The notes under the pieces are model-generated. The model did not search any database. It saw only the letters and a list, made by a program, of their open reading frames with translations, and was not told the DNA's origin. The translations under genes and the position numbers were made by a program. Below, piece after piece: positions 26,351-34,689 of a stretch of DNA of 58,389 nucleotides (positions are counted from its first letter, which is position 1; each line of letters begins with the position of its first letter). Source of the stretch: Oscillospiraceae bacterium (GTDB lineage: Bacteria > Bacillota > Clostridia > Oscillospirales > Acutalibacteraceae); the NCBI GenBank assembly GCA_031270605.1, contig JAISXG010000039.1, positions 1 to 58,389 of the forward strand. The letters are read 5' to 3'.

Positions 26351-26893
26351 TCAGTGATTGATTGTTTCTTGATGAAACTCCGTCATCGCAACGCCGTAAA
26401 AGGCTCCGACAGAAAAAGGGCTTGAAAGCGTAACCGTCAGGGTGAGATGCGCGGGTTTGCGCTTGTTCAATATTGCCACGCAATCATTCAGCACAAAAGA
26501 ATCGTTGGTATCGCGCACAATTTCAACATGAATTCCCGAGTCCGGCAGATATGCGACATTACACGGGCTGCCGGTAAACATCGCCACGACCTCTTTGATT
26601 TTATCCGGTCCAAACCGCCCGTTCCCAATGAAATGAGAGGCAATAAACCCTTTTCTGTTTTCACCGGCCCGCAAAACCTCATAGCCAATTCCCAGAAATC
26701 GTTCCAGCTCTTCGATCATCTTGTCCTGGGCCGAGTGCACAAACTGGTTTTCAACCGCAAGAACAACGGCATTTGCGGCCGCTTCAAGCATCCTGGCGGC
26801 AGCCGAAACCAGCGCGTCCATTTCCTTGAACTCCAGCAGCCACAGCGGGTAACATGAGCGAATCTGCCTCATAATTTCTTCTGTGTGATACAT
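26351..26893 (-). CDS. xkdU: Baseplate protein XkdU-like (DUF2313)
   Basis: A 180-residue protein with the DUF2313 pattern: short N-terminal helices, a long helical segment (EFKEMDALVSAAARMLEAAANAVVLAVENQFV), FLGIGYEVLRAGENRKGFIASHFIGNG and a C-terminal beta domain. In Mu- and PBSX-like phages it sits after the J-type baseplate protein and helps anchor the fibre. AAGGAGT precedes the ATG. Overlaps neither neighbour; fits the xkdT-xkdU order. Confidence 0.78.
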   Translation of the reverse strand: MYHTEEIMRQIRSCYPLWLLEFKEMDALVSAAARMLEAAANAVVLAVENQFVHSAQDKMIEELERFLGIGYEVLRAGENRKGFIASHFIGNGRFGPDKIKEVVAMFTGSPCNVAYLPDSGIHVEIVRDTNDSFVLNDCVAILNKRKPAHLTLTVTLSSPFSVGAFYGVAMTEFHQETINH

Positions 26894-26906
26894 AGGCCAA
26901 CACTCC

Positions 26907-28013
26907 TTACATATATGAAACATCTTCAATCAACGGCACAGCATATTCCGCAACATCAATTTCCGCCCCGTCTGTTACTTGCGTGTCGTTGCGCATAAGA
27001 ACCAACGAAGAAACCGCATAATCATCAATGCTCTTCATCTGTGCGATTTTTGCGGCGATTTTTGACTTTGCGACCCAATAGGAATCCTGCGCCGCAAGGT
27101 TCAGCTCCTTGAAATAGTCGGCAAGCAAAAGCGCCATCTCCTCTTGCACCTGTGCTGCCGTGTATCCGTCGTTTTTCTTCACGCAAACAGACAGTCTTAT
27201 TTCTACGGCAGCAGGCGCAATCGCTTTAAAAATCGCACCGATATTCGCGACACCCTCTCCGCTGCCGTTTTTGCCCGGGTCAATCTTGTTTTGGAGTTTC
27301 ATAACAATATCAGCAGCCGCATCCTTTCCCTGTGGGTCAAGAATAACGCCTTTGACATGCTTTACGCCGGTTTCTTCATCCGGCTCAGCAAGAAAGATAC
27401 GCGCGGCGCCGACTCCCTCTTCTTCCTCGCACCATGTTTTGTAATGCTGCCGGTTCCCGTTTTCAGCCGGGCCCGCCAGTCTTTCCCGAAGCCTTGTGCG
27501 AAAACTGTCATCGTTCTCCCCGTCCTGCGCAAGAGGCCTCTTCTGTCTGCCAAACACAACTTGGCTCAACCCCCTGGCGCTCTCAACCGGCACGGCAAGC
27601 GTTCCCTCATCAGCAATCCCGTTTTCACTGCTCCCCGCTTTTTCCGCAAGCAAAACCGTTTCGCTTCCAAATGGCGTCACAACAAAAAAATGCCCGTCCC
27701 AAAAAAAACGGTCGCCGATCTCCGGGGGCCTGCCGCCTTCCTCAATGACTGCGTTGTATTCATACACAGCCTTCGTCGCCGCGTTGCGTTCCATGCCAAA
27801 ATCGCGTCCCCGGTCGTCCAAATATTCACCCTGCGCGCTCGTCAGACTGATTTGGTCATACAGATGATTCAAATCGGTATAAAACCGACTCAGCAAAAAC
27901 AAAAAACCCGCGCCGGCATCATAATAAATACCGCCCTGTCTGGTGTCGATACCCTCGGGAGCAAGCTTCAAATATTCTTCCATCAACTTTTCATAGCTCG
28001 TGTCGATCAGCAA
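26907..28013 (-). CDS. xkdT: Baseplate J-like protein (XkdT)
   Basis: Baseplate wedge protein of 368 residues, gp47/J family. Family signs: PEGIDTRQGGIYYDAGAG near residue 19, GEYLDDRGRDFGMERNAATKA, and the Baseplate_J core SENDSFRTRLRERLAGPAENGNRQHYKTWCEE-like segment (EENDDSFRTRLRER reads GENDDSFRTRLRER here). GVGAARIF and the C-terminal half rich in Ala/Gln follow. It directly abuts the XkdS-like gene upstream. Confidence 0.9.
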   Translation of the reverse strand: MLIDTSYEKLMEEYLKLAPEGIDTRQGGIYYDAGAGFLFLLSRFYTDLNHLYDQISLTSAQGEYLDDRGRDFGMERNAATKAVYEYNAVIEEGGRPPEIGDRFFWDGHFFVVTPFGSETVLLAEKAGSSENGIADEGTLAVPVESARGLSQVVFGRQKRPLAQDGENDDSFRTRLRERLAGPAENGNRQHYKTWCEEEEGVGAARIFLAEPDEETGVKHVKGVILDPQGKDAAADIVMKLQNKIDPGKNGSGEGVANIGAIFKAIAPAAVEIRLSVCVKKNDGYTAAQVQEEMALLLADYFKELNLAAQDSYWVAKSKIAAKIAQMKSIDDYAVSSLVLMRNDTQVTDGAEIDVAEYAVPLIEDVSYM

Positions 28014-28421
28014 TCAAAACACCTCCTCAATCTGCAAAGCTCCGAATACGCTTTTCACCGTAAAGCTTAAATATAACCTGTCCCTCGTCATTGAATAAGA
28101 AAAATCGCTCACATCCTCGATTCTGTCGTCATGGATCAGCGCATCCCTGACCGCCAGCTCCAGCTCCGAGGCAACCAGCGCCGGGCTTTGGTGTTCGGCA
28201 GTCTGAACACGCCTGATCTCGCTTCCGTACTGCGCGTCATAGATCAAAAAAGCAAACCGCTCCGTACACAGCGCTTTACGAATAAATTGCCGCAGCGCTT
28301 CCAGCCTGTCGCAAGCACCCTGAATACAACAATTCCCAAAATCCATCCAGTATGTCCTTGACGGGCGCAGCGCATCCTCAGGGGCAACGGCGGATACCGA
28401 AAAGGCCTTTACCACCTTCAT
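28014..28421 (-). CDS. xkdS: Baseplate wedge protein XkdS-like (DUF2634)
   Basis: A 135-residue gp25-like protein of contractile tails. Visible features: RPSRTYWMDFGNCCIQGACDRLEALRQFIRKALCTERF, then FLIYDAQYGSEI and AVRDALIHDDRIEDVSDFSYS, which matches the DUF2634 core. GGAAGGGTGG precedes the ATG, which overlaps the stop of the previous gene by four bases. Confidence 0.85.
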   Translation of the reverse strand: MKVVKAFSVSAVAPEDALRPSRTYWMDFGNCCIQGACDRLEALRQFIRKALCTERFAFLIYDAQYGSEIRRVQTAEHQSPALVASELELAVRDALIHDDRIEDVSDFSYSMTRDRLYLSFTVKSVFGALQIEEVF

Positions 28422-28732
28422 GCAACCACCCTTCCAATCACAACATATTTTTTTTCCTTCTCCAGGCACACAAGATAAACCTTTTCACCGCTTTGCAGCG
28501 CGCCGTGCACCGTGGCGTCGTCCGCAGAAAGGCTCAACGACGGAATGCTGAGCTTCACGCCATAATCCCTCAGGTGCTGCGGTACACAAAGCGAGCGCTC
28601 TCCCAAGGTCACCTTGCCGTCATTTTGAAGCGCGATCAAAAGCGGGTTTCCCGATCTCACAATGCCGATTTTCACGCTCGCACCGCTCTGGTTCAGCCCC
28701 TGGATCGCTCTTTTTAAAGACATCTCACTCAT
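28418..28732 (-). CDS. xkdR: XkdR-like phage protein (DUF2577)
   Basis: A 104-residue protein with the DUF2577 layout: an N-terminal helix (LKRAIQGLNQSG), ASVKIGIVRSGNPLLIALQND, then LSIPSLSLSADDATVHGALQSGEKVYLVCLEKEKKYVVIGRV. It is a small component of the baseplate hub in PBSX-like tails. The ATG giving MSEMSLKR follows GAGG; an earlier in-frame start is less likely. Confidence 0.82.
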   Translation of the reverse strand: MSEMSLKRAIQGLNQSGASVKIGIVRSGNPLLIALQNDGKVTLGERSLCVPQHLRDYGVKLSIPSLSLSADDATVHGALQSGEKVYLVCLEKEKKYVVIGRVVA

Positions 28733-28740
28733 AACGCACC

Positions 28741-29724
28741 TCACGCATCAAAATCAAATTCGCTCACAGCTTTCAGTGTCAGCTTCATGGTGTGCCGTCC
28801 TCCCTGAAAGCTGTGGCTGTCGCTCTCCACATAAAAGCTCCGCTTCAAATCAAGATACGGAATCTTTACAAACACACACAATCCCGAAACAATCTCAGGA
28901 ATGCCCTCGGCGTCTAAAGAAAGCACGCGCTCCGGCTCCCCCTGTTCTTTCATCATTGAGTCAATCAGCTCCGTCAGCTTCGCCTGTGTCAAATCCGTTC
29001 CCGCGGAGCTGACCTCCTGAAAAATGCCGATTTTCTTTTCTATCTCACTGTTGATGCGCTGCGCGGCAACACTGTTATCCTTGCCCAGCAGCTTGATACG
29101 CGTCTTGATTTTTTCAATATCCCTGCTGTAGGTGAAGCTCGTCAGGTTTTCCCCCGAGCCGATCACCCACTGCACCATATTGTCCGTCCTTCTGATGAGC
29201 CGAAGCGTCCCGTTTTCACAAACCACGCTGTACCGCTTCCCCGTCGCGTCATGGGTTGTTTCGAGCGCGTCACAGATCACATCAAAACCCGTGGTCATCG
29301 GCTTTGGCAGCTCCTCAACAATATATTTCGTGTCCGCAACGTCTTTGAACGGAATCCCAAAGCGCGTGCAAACATCCCGAAAAACAAAAGAGGCCGTCTT
29401 GTTTGTATAACTGAACGAATCCTTGTTGTTTGAAAGATAAATGCCGTTATCATAGGCCGTGAGCGTCATCATTCGTTTCTGGTTCTGCTCCTGCCGCATA
29501 AACATGCCGCGAAACAGCTCCTTGCCGTCATGCAAAAAAACGCACTGGTGCCCCTCCTCCACATCAATGCCCGTGCGCTTGTCCTTCAGCGTTTCATGGT
29601 CCGCGAGCACAACCCGCAGCGTCCGCGCGGCGGAGTCCTTCCTGCCGGACCACTGATAGCTCTCAACAAGCCGCGTGGCGTCAAAACAATCCTCATTTTT
29701 TACAATTATCAACCTGTTTGACAT
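28741..29724 (-). CDS. xkdQ: Baseplate hub protein XkdQ-like (late control gpD fold)
   Basis: A 327-residue tail-hub protein of the gpD/gp27-type. It shows a beta-rich N-terminus (SYQWSGRKDSAARTLRVVLAD), LTAYDNGIYLSNNKDSFSYTNKTA followed by FRDVCTRFGIPF, and a C-terminal part ending LTLKAVSEFDFDA, all typical of XkdQ/YqbQ. It lies between the LysM protein and the DUF2577 protein as in PBSX. Confidence 0.88.
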   Translation of the reverse strand: MSNRLIIVKNEDCFDATRLVESYQWSGRKDSAARTLRVVLADHETLKDKRTGIDVEEGHQCVFLHDGKELFRGMFMRQEQNQKRMMTLTAYDNGIYLSNNKDSFSYTNKTASFVFRDVCTRFGIPFKDVADTKYIVEELPKPMTTGFDVICDALETTHDATGKRYSVVCENGTLRLIRRTDNMVQWVIGSGENLTSFTYSRDIEKIKTRIKLLGKDNSVAAQRINSEIEKKIGIFQEVSSAGTDLTQAKLTELIDSMMKEQGEPERVLSLDAEGIPEIVSGLCVFVKIPYLDLKRSFYVESDSHSFQGGRHTMKLTLKAVSEFDFDA

Positions 29725-29755
29725 ACTGCCCCCCTTTCACAAAGCGCCGGTTCTG

Positions 29756-30409
29756 TCATGAAGGCAGCTTCAGCACTTGACCGGGATAAATCAAATTGGG
29801 ATTTTTCAGAATATCCCTGTTGAGGTTAAAAATTTCCATATACCGCCCGCTGTCCCCGAGCTGCTCGCGGGCAATCTTCATCAGCCAGTCGCCGGGCTTG
29901 ACAGTATAGGTCCCCCCATGGTCCCGGCTCCCACCGCGGGCGCCGTTTCCCAAATCCGCGATCCCAAGGGTCGAAACGTCCACCTTTTCCATTTTCATCA
30001 CTTCGCGCGATACAAAAGAAATTGAAAAGTGCCGTGTGCCGACATCGCCGCCTCTTTCATTCACCTTAAAGGATTCAATCACGCAGTTCATACTGATTTC
30101 AGTACCCACAATATTCAGCCGAAGGGGCGTTGCATTCATAATCCATTCTCTTAAGGAAACAAGTTTCGTCCTTGGCGGAATCACTGTATGATTTACATCG
30201 CCCGAGACCCGCTCCACCGGAAAATATGATGAAAAAGAAATTCTGGCTGCCCTTTTATCGCTTTTCACAGGAACCTCACCGAGGCCGTCGATATTTACCG
30301 TTGTGACTCCAGACCCATAATCAATGCTGATCTCCTCCGGCAAAACAGGAAAGAAAAAATCCCCCGAGCCGTTCTCTTTAAAGAGCCATATCTCATATTT
30401 TGAGGCCAT
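29756..30409 (-). CDS. xkdP: LysM-containing baseplate protein (XkdP)
   Basis: A 217-residue tail protein: an N-terminal domain (SKYEIWLFKENGSGDFFFPVLPEEISIDYGSG), then a hinge and a C-terminal LysM domain (TYTVKPGDWLMKIAREQLGDS ... NLIYPGQVLKLPS) that can hold peptidoglycan during injection. In PBSX the gene before xkdP is the tape measure xkdO. Here the portal gene is directly upstream instead, only 20 bases away. Confidence 0.9.
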   Translation of the reverse strand: MASKYEIWLFKENGSGDFFFPVLPEEISIDYGSGVTTVNIDGLGEVPVKSDKRAARISFSSYFPVERVSGDVNHTVIPPRTKLVSLREWIMNATPLRLNIVGTEISMNCVIESFKVNERGGDVGTRHFSISFVSREVMKMEKVDVSTLGIADLGNGARGGSRDHGGTYTVKPGDWLMKIAREQLGDSGRYMEIFNLNRDILKNPNLIYPGQVLKLPS

Positions 30410-30429
30410 TGCAATTTCCGCCTTTCCGT

Positions 30430-31851
30430 TTATCTGTTTTTCGCCAGCGGCTCCTCGCCCCACGCGCCCTCATAGTTTTCTGAAACACCGCCCAAAAGCG
30501 AAAAGGTGATTTCCTTGGCCTTGTTGGGCGTGAGGCCGCCGGCCCGCTCGGTAATGCTCAAAATTTTCGCAAGCTCATCCAGGTTTGAAACGTTCGGCTC
30601 CAAAAAATATGCCTCCACATACTCAAACGCATATTCGCTCAGCAGCTTATGGTTGATCACCCACGCGAGGCTTTTGCGTTCAGGCTGAAACACCTGCTTT
30701 TCGGTAATTTCCATCGCCATGCCCGCCGTAGCGCGGTTAAAATCCGTGGTGTATCCCACATATAAGTCCGGCAGATGAAAAGCCGACTGCACCCTTTTGC
30801 GGTTGTTGTCAAGATATTCCTGAAACAGCTCGTCCCGCTGCAGCATAGAGGCCAGATCCCGAATCTCGATCTCCGGCGTCTTTGCGTTGCCGAAATCCGT
30901 CGAGTTTTCGGTGCTCTCCGCTTCCAGCACCATAAAAGCATGCTGGCCGCGTTCGCCCTTGATGTCGTTCATATACCCCTGCAGTTTATCAAAGCTCTCC
31001 TCCGAAAGCGTGCCACCCTTGATCATAAACATCAACGGCGTATGCCTGCCCTCTTCAAAATAACGGTTGTTCAGGCTCTCGGCCTTTCTGCTGCCGTCAA
31101 TACCCAGGCATTGCCCCAGCCAGCGCACTTCTCCATAGGGCTTATCGCCAAGGGCAAACTCCAGAATCTCATTGGCGCAAAACTCTTCGGCAAGGCCCTC
31201 GCCCTGTGCCAAATACTGCCCGTCGCGGCTATCCATCACGCGCGGATCACCGAACTCTTTGAAATATACCGTCTTACTGCCCGTCTGCTGCTTATATTTG
31301 CAAAACCTGCGCCTGCGCTGTTCCCCATGTGAATGGTAAAAATATTCCGTCTCTGTATACGGCGCCAACGGAACTGTTTTGCGTACGCTCGGGGTGTTGC
31401 GAATAAACTCAATGCCGTTTACCTCGCCCAGCGCATTACGGATGACTTCCACATAAGCAATGCCATAGGTCTCCCGCGCCGCAATCACCTTTTCAAACAC
31501 TTCTTTCGTGTCCATATCCATGTTTAGCAGCTCAAGAACCCTTGTGGCCTTTTCAAATTCGGCCGCCATTTCCGGCGTTTCCTCAGAAAAGTCCTCTTTA
31601 TAGCGCACCCCGATGCCAAACCCCGCGATGTTGCTTTTATACGCCCGAATACACTGCGGCAAAATGCTTGAATGGTCAACCATCAGTTTATATCCGCGCA
31701 GCTCAGCCGGCGGCTCAAGCCAGTCCCCCGCCGCCATCTCGGCAGCCTCATCCAGCAAAACAGAATGCTCGGCCTTTTCAATCTGTCTTGGCGCAATAAT
31801 CCTCACGCCCACTTGCTTCCGGTTCTCCTTTTTATTCGCCGTCATCTTCAT
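30430..31851 (-). CDS. xkdE: Phage portal protein (PBSX/XkdE family)
   Basis: Dodecameric portal through which DNA enters the capsid; about 473 residues. The PBSX portal pattern is visible: MVDHSSILPQCIRAYKSNIAGFGIGVRY, GIAYVEVIRNALGEVNGIEFI, GKSEFGDPRVMD-like (KEFGDPRVMDSRDG) and the late FNRATAGMAMEITEKQVFQPERKSLAWVINHKLL. The start is one of three clustered ATG codons; the one six bases from AAAGG is used. It overlaps the end of terL. It is out of order: normally it precedes xkdF and xkdG. Confidence 0.9.
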   Translation of the reverse strand: MKMTANKKENRKQVGVRIIAPRQIEKAEHSVLLDEAAEMAAGDWLEPPAELRGYKLMVDHSSILPQCIRAYKSNIAGFGIGVRYKEDFSEETPEMAAEFEKATRVLELLNMDMDTKEVFEKVIAARETYGIAYVEVIRNALGEVNGIEFIRNTPSVRKTVPLAPYTETEYFYHSHGEQRRRRFCKYKQQTGSKTVYFKEFGDPRVMDSRDGQYLAQGEGLAEEFCANEILEFALGDKPYGEVRWLGQCLGIDGSRKAESLNNRYFEEGRHTPLMFMIKGGTLSEESFDKLQGYMNDIKGERGQHAFMVLEAESTENSTDFGNAKTPEIEIRDLASMLQRDELFQEYLDNNRKRVQSAFHLPDLYVGYTTDFNRATAGMAMEITEKQVFQPERKSLAWVINHKLLSEYAFEYVEAYFLEPNVSNLDELAKILSITERAGGLTPNKAKEITFSLLGGVSENYEGAWGEEPLAKNR

Positions 31852-33265
31852 ACTCATCCTTTCGCAGACGCAAATCTCTGTTCCTTATGCTTTTTTGTTC
31901 CTGCTTTATCTTCACCGGCAGCACGCACAGCAAAACGCAGTCCGCCTCGTCCGGCGAGGGCAGTCCGCGCTTTTTCATCTCATTCTTGCTCTCAACCTTG
32001 ATTTTGCTGCTGTCGGTAATGCCGTATTTCCTTGCCGCAAGCTGCGCAATCAGCGCGCCATCATCCGGCAAAAAAAGCCGCTCCTGTATGTTCTCCGATT
32101 CCAGCAGCCGCTTCAAAACCCCCATCATATAAGAAGTGCTGTCGGCGTAGTGCGCATGCTTGATAGAAGTCCCGAAATGCACGGGAAACACCTCCAGCCA
32201 CCAAAACCGCCCCGGGTCGCCCCGCTTCATCTGCCGCAGCCGGTCAACGACCCCACCGCCGACGCCGCCGTCGTCAACCTTCACGGCAATTTTGCCTTCA
32301 TAGCCATGCCGGGCAATCAGTTCCTCACCCAGCAAAACCACATTGTCCGCCGTGCGCATCGTATCCTGCCCCTGCTGTTTTTTATAAAAACATATTCTAT
32401 TATCTATTTTATAGCCGATAACGGTGCGGTCGCCGCCAAAGCGCGCCACATCACAGCCAATGTGAATCTGTGCCGGAGGTTGCGCGGCTTCCCCATCCCC
32501 GCCCCCTCCGGCACTCGAGCGTTCAATGAGGTGGAGCGGAATGAACACATCATCCTCCTGCCGGGGAAACTCCCCGGCAACCCGCACCCTGAACAAGTCG
32601 CTGTCCTCGCCATACATCTTTCGCAGCGTGTCCACATACTCCCGCGAAACCCGCTGCGAATCCCTTGAATCCACATGAAACACACTGTAAAGCGCTCTGT
32701 TTTTGTGGTGGCTGTCATAAAAAAAGCCCGATGTCCGTGTCGGGTTTCCGCACATCAAAAGCCTTGCGCCGGGGGTCGAAAGCGCGCCGAGCACCGGCTC
32801 AAAAATACTGTCCTCCACGCCGCTCGCCTCATCAATAATATAGAGCACATGCTGTGCGTGAAAGCCCTGCAGTGCGTCGGGCGTCGTCGCCGTACGCGGC
32901 ACCGCAAACCACTCCTCGGCCTGCCCTTTGAGATATAATTTTTCCTTGGTCCAAACAAACTCCTTTGCAAGAAGGGGGCTTTGACGAATCCATTTGCTCA
33001 CCTCGGCCCACAAAATGTCATACAGCTGATGCCGCGTCGGCGCCGTGCACGGCACCTTCGGAAAAGGCCTTGTCGCCATGAACCAAAGCATCGCCCACGC
33101 CTGCACCGCGCTTTTTCCCACGCCGTGGCCGCTCCTCACGCTCGTGAGCCGGCAAGACGCCACTGAGCGCAAAATATCCGCCTGCACCTTGTCAGGCCTT
33201 GCGCCGATGATATCCTCAACAAAATCCACAGGGTGATCCGCATAATACAAAAGCGCATTATTCAC
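31832..33265 (-). CDS. Terminase large subunit
   Basis: Packaging ATPase/nuclease of 477 residues. Walker A SGHGVGKS lies at residues 45-52 and Walker B LYIIDEASG near 145, followed by the coupling motif LMCGNPTRTSG. The C-terminal RNase H-like nuclease shows IGCDVARFGGD, VKVDDGGVGGGVVDRL and the late Asp in PDEADC. All catalytic positions look intact. The ATG overlaps the terS stop. Confidence 0.92.
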   Translation of the reverse strand: MNNALLYYADHPVDFVEDIIGARPDKVQADILRSVASCRLTSVRSGHGVGKSAVQAWAMLWFMATRPFPKVPCTAPTRHQLYDILWAEVSKWIRQSPLLAKEFVWTKEKLYLKGQAEEWFAVPRTATTPDALQGFHAQHVLYIIDEASGVEDSIFEPVLGALSTPGARLLMCGNPTRTSGFFYDSHHKNRALYSVFHVDSRDSQRVSREYVDTLRKMYGEDSDLFRVRVAGEFPRQEDDVFIPLHLIERSSAGGGGDGEAAQPPAQIHIGCDVARFGGDRTVIGYKIDNRICFYKKQQGQDTMRTADNVVLLGEELIARHGYEGKIAVKVDDGGVGGGVVDRLRQMKRGDPGRFWWLEVFPVHFGTSIKHAHYADSTSYMMGVLKRLLESENIQERLFLPDDGALIAQLAARKYGITDSSKIKVESKNEMKKRGLPSPDEADCVLLCVLPVKIKQEQKSIRNRDLRLRKDEYEDDGE

Positions 33266-33866
33266 TCTGTCCGCCCTCCGCAGCTTCTTGTTTTTCTAAA
33301 ATACGCATCCTCTTGTGATACGCCTCCTCAATCGCCCGCGCGAACGACTGCTGGTCCTGCTCATTCCTCGGCATCTCACCCCTGTCCTTAAACAGTCCAA
33401 GATGCTTTCCAAGCAACTCCAGCGCCTTCATCTTGTCATAAACGTCCACAGTAATGCCGCTCTTGCTTTCCTTAATGCCGCTGATGGCCCTCTGCTGCTC
33501 GTCGTTCAACTCCCCGGTGGCGCGCACCTCCAGAGCCTTCACATCGCACAGCACACGCTCATTTTCTTCCTTCTCCGCATTCCAAACCGTTCTCTCTTCC
33601 TGACGCACCACAATCTTGGCATAATCCGCATAGTTCGAAAACGCAATTTTAGCAAGCTCCTCAAGCACTTGCTTCTGGGTGATCTGCACTTCCTTTTCCC
33701 GTTGCGCCATGCCCCGCTGAATCCGGCCCAGAATCTCTGCATTCTTCAAAAGCCTTGCGCTGTTCGCGGCCGCGCTCTTCGGCGAATACCCAGCCCTCAC
33801 CGCAGCCTTTGTCGCGTTCAGGTCCACCAAATATTCCTCTGCAAACAGCCTTTGCCTTTCATTCAC
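33258..33866 (-). CDS. Terminase small subunit
   Basis: DNA-recognition subunit of 202 residues. The N-terminus NERQRLFAEEYLVDLNATKAAVRAGYSPKSAA is the Terminase_2 helix-turn-helix signature; a central part (ITQKQVLEELAKIAFSNYADYAKI) and a coiled-coil end (DKMKALELLGKHLGLFKDR) follow. The GTG giving VNERQR is taken as start because it matches family N-termini and follows GGTGGGGTGG; the longer opening reads through a repeat element. Confidence 0.88.
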   Translation of the reverse strand: MNERQRLFAEEYLVDLNATKAAVRAGYSPKSAAANSARLLKNAEILGRIQRGMAQREKEVQITQKQVLEELAKIAFSNYADYAKIVVRQEERTVWNAEKEENERVLCDVKALEVRATGELNDEQQRAISGIKESKSGITVDVYDKMKALELLGKHLGLFKDRGEMPRNEQDQQSFARAIEEAYHKRMRILEKQEAAEGGQSE

Positions 33867-33938
33867 AAAACCACCCCACCCATTCACCCGTCTTTTGAAA
33901 AAGTTTTTCACAAAAAACACTTTCAAAAAGCGAGCGGA

Positions 33939-34125
33939 TATAGTCGATTAACTTAAAAAGTGACCCAAGGATTGCGAAAATATTTTTTATTTTGTCCGTG
34001 CACCTGTGCGCGTGCGCCCACCGCAGGCAGGCGTTCAGTCCTGTAAACACGCTCTAGGGTGGGCAACACAGCGAAATAGACAATAGACCGCAAGATTGGG
34101 GTGATTTTCGGGTTAATCGACTATA
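33939..34125. repeat. Dispersed inverted-repeat element, copy 1
   Basis: Perfect 14-base terminal inverted repeats (TATAGTCGATTAAC at 33939-33952 and its complement at 34112-34125) bound 187 bases. A second copy with the same ends lies at 51948-52108, and the first 50 or so bases inside the ends are recognisably similar once copy 2 is reversed. It contains GTAAACACGCTCTA-type sequence (34043-34056), resembling the motif TAGGGCGTGTTTGAA found elsewhere in the window. It sits exactly where the phage order is broken. Confidence 0.75.
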
Positions 34126-34145
34126 CATTTTCATCGGCGCAAAAG

Positions 34146-34185
34146 GTGCGGGGGCTTTTGGGAAAAACCGCCAAAACCCCCGCAC
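34146..34185 (-). terminator. Terminator downstream of the tail tube gene
   Basis: A long, slightly imperfect GTGCGGGGG...CCCCCGCAC stem (over 14 paired bases) followed on the minus strand by CCTTTTG, 60 bases after the stop of the tube gene. It ends the capsid-sheath-tube transcript before the terminase genes. The 379 bases between the tube and terS genes hold only this and repeat copy 1. Confidence 0.65.
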
Positions 34186-34245
34186 AAAAAACCATCCGCA
34201 AAAAATCCCTGATGTCATCCGCCTTTTCGGGCATCCGCACACAGC

Positions 34246-34671
34246 CTACACAATGTCATAAGCCCCGAACGAAACGCTGTCCTGCACAAGCTCTCCGCCA
34301 CTGTCCAGCGCAATCAGCGGAATGTCGCCGGTCAGCACACAGTCAATGCAGGTGACGGTCGCATGCTTTTTCGTCTTTGCAAAATATTCCGAAGTCTCAT
34401 CATTTTGCACGCCGACAATTTTGAATTTGGGTGTTGTTTTTGATTTTTCATATTCCGTGATCGCCGTCTGCAGCCACGGTGTGGACTTATACTCCGTCAT
34501 CTGCCCGGTGATATCCCTGCCGAGCCAGCGTCGGCTTTTGCCCTTCTCGCCAAGCACCCTGCTCTCCGCCACGTCGGGCGTGAAATTGATCGTGCACGAC
34601 ACCTGGTTGAGCACCTCAACACCGTCGATATACACCTTGCCTTCGCGAAGGCTCATGTGGTTTCTTGCCAT
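34246..34671 (-). CDS. xkdM: Tail tube protein (XkdM-like)
   Basis: A 141-residue tail tube protein of the DUF2001/XkdM family. It shows MSLREGKVYIDGVEVLNQVSCTINFTPDVAESRVLGEKGKSRRW, then GRDITGQMTEYKSTPWL and a later TCIDCVLTGDIPLIALDSGGELVQDSVSFG. GGAGG precedes the ATG. Follows the sheath gene by 18 bases as in PBSX, but no xkdN or tape-measure gene comes next. Confidence 0.87.
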   Translation of the reverse strand: MARNHMSLREGKVYIDGVEVLNQVSCTINFTPDVAESRVLGEKGKSRRWLGRDITGQMTEYKSTPWLQTAITEYEKSKTTPKFKIVGVQNDETSEYFAKTKKHATVTCIDCVLTGDIPLIALDSGGELVQDSVSFGAYDIV

Positions 34672-34689
34672 AATCGCAAACCTCCTTCG

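Noticed and set aside
31613..32668. Open frame of 351 codons on the plus strand opposite portal and terminase
   Set aside because: Overlaps two real genes in antisense and has no domain.
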